Assembly: GCA_902801165.1 (NCBI GenBank)
Contig: CADCHI010000015.1
Coordinates: forward strand, 30,163-94,162
DNA: 64,000 nucleotides
Direction: 5' to 3'
DNA from: an uncultured Eubacteriales bacterium
Lineage (GTDB): Bacteria; Bacillota; Clostridia; Christensenellales; Aristaeellaceae
The position numbers were made by a program, and so were the translations under genes. The notes beneath the pieces were generated by a model. It ran no database searches, was not told the origin of the DNA, and saw only the letters and a program-made list of their open reading frames with translations. How positions within the stretch are numbered: position 1 is the stretch's first letter; every line of letters starts with the position of its first letter. Shown here one piece after another: positions 62,208 through 64,000 of the stretch.

Positions 62208-62254
62208 TAATTCTCAATTCCCAATTCTCAATTCCTAATTCCTAATTCTTTATC
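62208..62254. repeat. low-complexity arm (AATTCTCAATTCC)
   Basis: Run of TTCTCAATTCCCAATTC / CTAATTCCTAATTC, the same kind as the arms at 47264 and 58513, here without an obvious facing arm. Confidence 0.7.
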
Positions 62255-62262
62255 ATTGTACA

Positions 62263-62289
62263 GCGGGCGTTCCCATCGGAAGCGCCCGC
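62263..62289 (-). terminator. hairpin after infB
   Basis: GCGGGCG-TTCC pairs with GGAA-CGCCCGC; no T-run, so only a possible terminator or processing stem. Confidence 0.4.
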
Positions 62290-62313
62290 CGCATGAAGCT
62301 ATGTGGTTACAGC

Positions 62314-64000
62314 CTACCTCTCGATCTCCTCCATCACGAAGCACTCGATGACGTCGCCTTCCTTGATGTCGTTGTAATTCTCGATGCCAATGCCGCACTC
62401 GTAGCCGGTATTGACCTCCTTGGCGTCGTCCTTGAAGCGCTTGAGGGAGTCGATCTTGCCCTCGTGAATGACGATGTTGTCGCGCAGCAGGCGGATCTGG
62501 GCGTTGCGCGCGATCTTGCCGTCGGTGACATAGGAGCCCGCGATGGTGCCCACGCCGGAGACCTTGAACGGCTGGCGCACGGTGGCGTGGCCCAGCAGGA
62601 CCTCCTTGTACTTGGGCGCCAGCATGCCCTTCATGGCAGCCTCCACGTCCTCGATGGCCTGATAGATGACGCGGTACAGGCGAATGTCGATCTTCTCCCT
62701 CTCGGCCATATCCCGGGCGTTGTTGTCCGGGCGCACGTTGAAGCCGATGATGATGGCGTTGGCCGTGGAAGCCAACAGCGTGTCGGACTCGTTGATCGCG
62801 CCCACCGCGCCGTGGATGCAGCGCACGCGGACCTCGTCGTTGGACAGCTTCTCCAGGGACTGGCGCACGGCCTCGACGGAGCCCTGCACGTCGGCCTTGA
62901 TGATGACGTTCAGGTCCTTGATCTCGCCGGCGGAAATCTGGTTGAACAGGTCGTCCAGCGTAGTCTTGGTCTGGGTCTTGACCAGGGCGGCGCGCAGCTT
63001 GTCCTTGCGCTCCTCGGCCACCTGGCGGGACAGCTTCTCGTCGTCCACCGCGGTGATCTGGTCGCCGGCGTCCGGCACGTCGTTGAAGCCGATGACCTCC
63101 ACGGGCTCGGAGGGGCCCGCGCTCTTCACGCGCTCGCCGCGGTCGTTCACCATGGCGCGCACGCGGCCGTAGGCCGTGCCCGCGACGATGGCGTCGCCCA
63201 CGTTCAGGGTGCCGTTCTTCACCAGCACCGTGGCCACCGGGCCGCGGCCCTTGTCCAGCTTGGCCTCGATGATGATGCCGCGGGCCTTGCGGTTCGGGTT
63301 GGCGCGATAGTCGTTCACGTCCGCCGTCAGCAGGATGGTCTCCAGCAGGTCGTCCACGCCCTGGCCGGTGACCGCGGAAACGGGCACCATCTCGGTGCTG
63401 CCGCCCCACTCGGTGGTGACCAGCTCGTACTCGGTCAGCTGCTGCTTGACGTGCTCGGGGTTTGCGGCGGGCTTGTCCATCTTGTTGATGGCCACGATGA
63501 TCTCGACGCCCGCGCTCTTGGCGTGGTTGATGGCCTCGATGGTCTGGGGCATGACGCCGTCGTCGGCAGCGACCACCAGCACCGCGATATCCGTGGCCTG
63601 GGCGCCGCGCAGGCGCATGGAAGTGAAGGCCTCGTGGCCGGGGGTGTCCAGGAAGGTGATCTTCCGGCCGTCCAGCTCGACGGTGTAGGCGCCGATGTGC
63701 TGGGTGATGCCGCCCGCCTCGCCGGCGGTCACGCGGGTCTTGCGGATGTAGTCCAGAAGGGAGGTCTTGCCGTGGTCGACGTGGCCCATGATGGTCACGA
63801 CCGGCGGACGGGTGACGAGCTCCTCCTCGGTGTCCTCCACGTCCTCCTTCTCCAGGGCGTCCTCGGCGGTCTCCGCCAGCTTCATCTCCAGCTCGACGCC
63901 AAACTCCTGGGCCACCAGCGTGGCGGTGTCGAAGTCCAGGTCGTTGTTGATGGTGGCGATGATGCCCAGCATCATCAGCTTCTTGATGATCTCGCCTGCG
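62314..64000 (-). CDS. infB: translation initiation factor IF-2 (5' end outside window)
   Basis: The last 562 codons of IF-2; the gene enters from the right edge. IF-2 is the GTPase that brings initiator tRNA to the 30S subunit. G1 [26 protein letters not shown], then domain II and the C-terminal ...[18 protein letters not shown] and [14 protein letters not shown]. The missing N-terminus should be a long charged region. First gene of the operon that continues with rbfA. Confidence 0.96.
   Translation of the reverse strand, partial: AGEIIKKLMMLGIIATINNDLDFDTATLVAQEFGVELEMKLAETAEDALEKEDVEDTEEELVTRPPVVTIMGHVDHGKTSLLDYIRKTRVTAGEAGGITQHIGAYTVELDGRKITFLDTPGHEAFTSMRLRGAQATDIAVLVVAADDGVMPQTIEAINHAKSAGVEIIVAINKMDKPAANPEHVKQQLTEYELVTTEWGGSTEMVPVSAVTGQGVDDLLETILLTADVNDYRANPNRKARGIIIEAKLDKGRGPVATVLVKNGTLNVGDAIVAGTAYGRVRAMVNDRGERVKSAGPSEPVEVIGFNDVPDAGDQITAVDDEKLSRQVAEERKDKLRAALVKTQTKTTLDDLFNQISAGEIKDLNVIIKADVQGSVEAVRQSLEKLSNDEVRVRCIHGAVGAINESDTLLASTANAIIIGFNVRPDNNARDMAEREKIDIRLYRVIYQAIEDVEAAMKGMLAPKYKEVLLGHATVRQPFKVSGVGTIAGSYVTDGKIARNAQIRLLRDNIVIHEGKIDSLKRFKDDAKEVNTGYECGIGIENYNDIKEGDVIECFVMEEIER

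Noticed and set aside
62228-63409. Second minus-strand open frame inside infB
   Set aside because: Arginine/glycine-rich frame-shifted reading of infB without domain or start site.

Overview
The window looks like a piece of a high-GC anaerobic Firmicutes (Clostridia) chromosome, probably a gut commensal. Evidence: the order infB-rbfA-nrnA-truB-FAD synthetase-rpsO-pnp-M16 peptidase on the minus strand, a phosphotransacetylase/acetate kinase pair, class III (anaerobic) ribonucleotide reductase, a FeoA-FeoB fusion with a FeoB-associated Cys-rich peptide, and strong AGGAGG-type ribosome sites. Species cannot be fixed from the sequence alone. In so GC-rich a sequence most genes carry long open antisense frames; these were ignored.

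Layout. 0-6.3 kb: 5' part of a GNAT acetyltransferase, a secreted carbohydrate-binding protein, pta (broken) and ackA, YceD-rpmF, a VOC protein and a DUF2461 protein. 6.4-12.4 kb: a SPOR-like protein, a heterodimeric ABC exporter, an unknown protein and a membrane metallopeptidase-like protein. 12.4-18.4 kb: the iron-uptake cluster (MarR regulator with a palindromic operator, FeoAB fusion, Cys-rich peptide, HMA protein), a secreted L,D-transpeptidase, the SRP RNA and a membrane protein. 18.4-25.2 kb: a large secreted protein, a MITE-like element, metY behind a promoter and a small leader ORF, a sugar-isomerase-like protein and thioredoxin reductase. 25.3-30.1 kb: a type III restriction-modification island with a DUF3892 protein and a candidate small RNA. 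30.1-33.6 kb: nrdD-nrdG with paired NrdR boxes. 33.9-45.3 kb: TPR/DUF4037 pair, ilvD, transporters, alcohol dehydrogenase, acetyltransferase, regulator and a secreted PG-binding protein. 45.4-53.5 kb: typA, prfC, an unrecognised two-gene operon, a LysR regulator and a small membrane protein. 53.8-64 kb: M16 peptidase, NUDIX, pnp, rpsO (broken), FAD synthetase, truB, nrnA, rbfA and the 3' part of infB.

How the genes work together: acetate/ATP production (pta-ackA), ferrous iron uptake, anaerobic dNTP synthesis and translation/RNA turnover are the coherent modules. Two things stand out. First, two core genes (pta and rpsO) each lack about 40 internal nucleotides and are frameshifted. Second, the intergenic spaces are full of small dispersed repeats: two MITE-like families, a hairpin repeat present twice with compensating changes, a 113-bp tandem repeat carrying copies of a NUDIX 3' end, and low-complexity hairpin arms at several gene borders. 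The most plausible undescribed protein unit is the two-gene operon at 49.4-52.0 kb.
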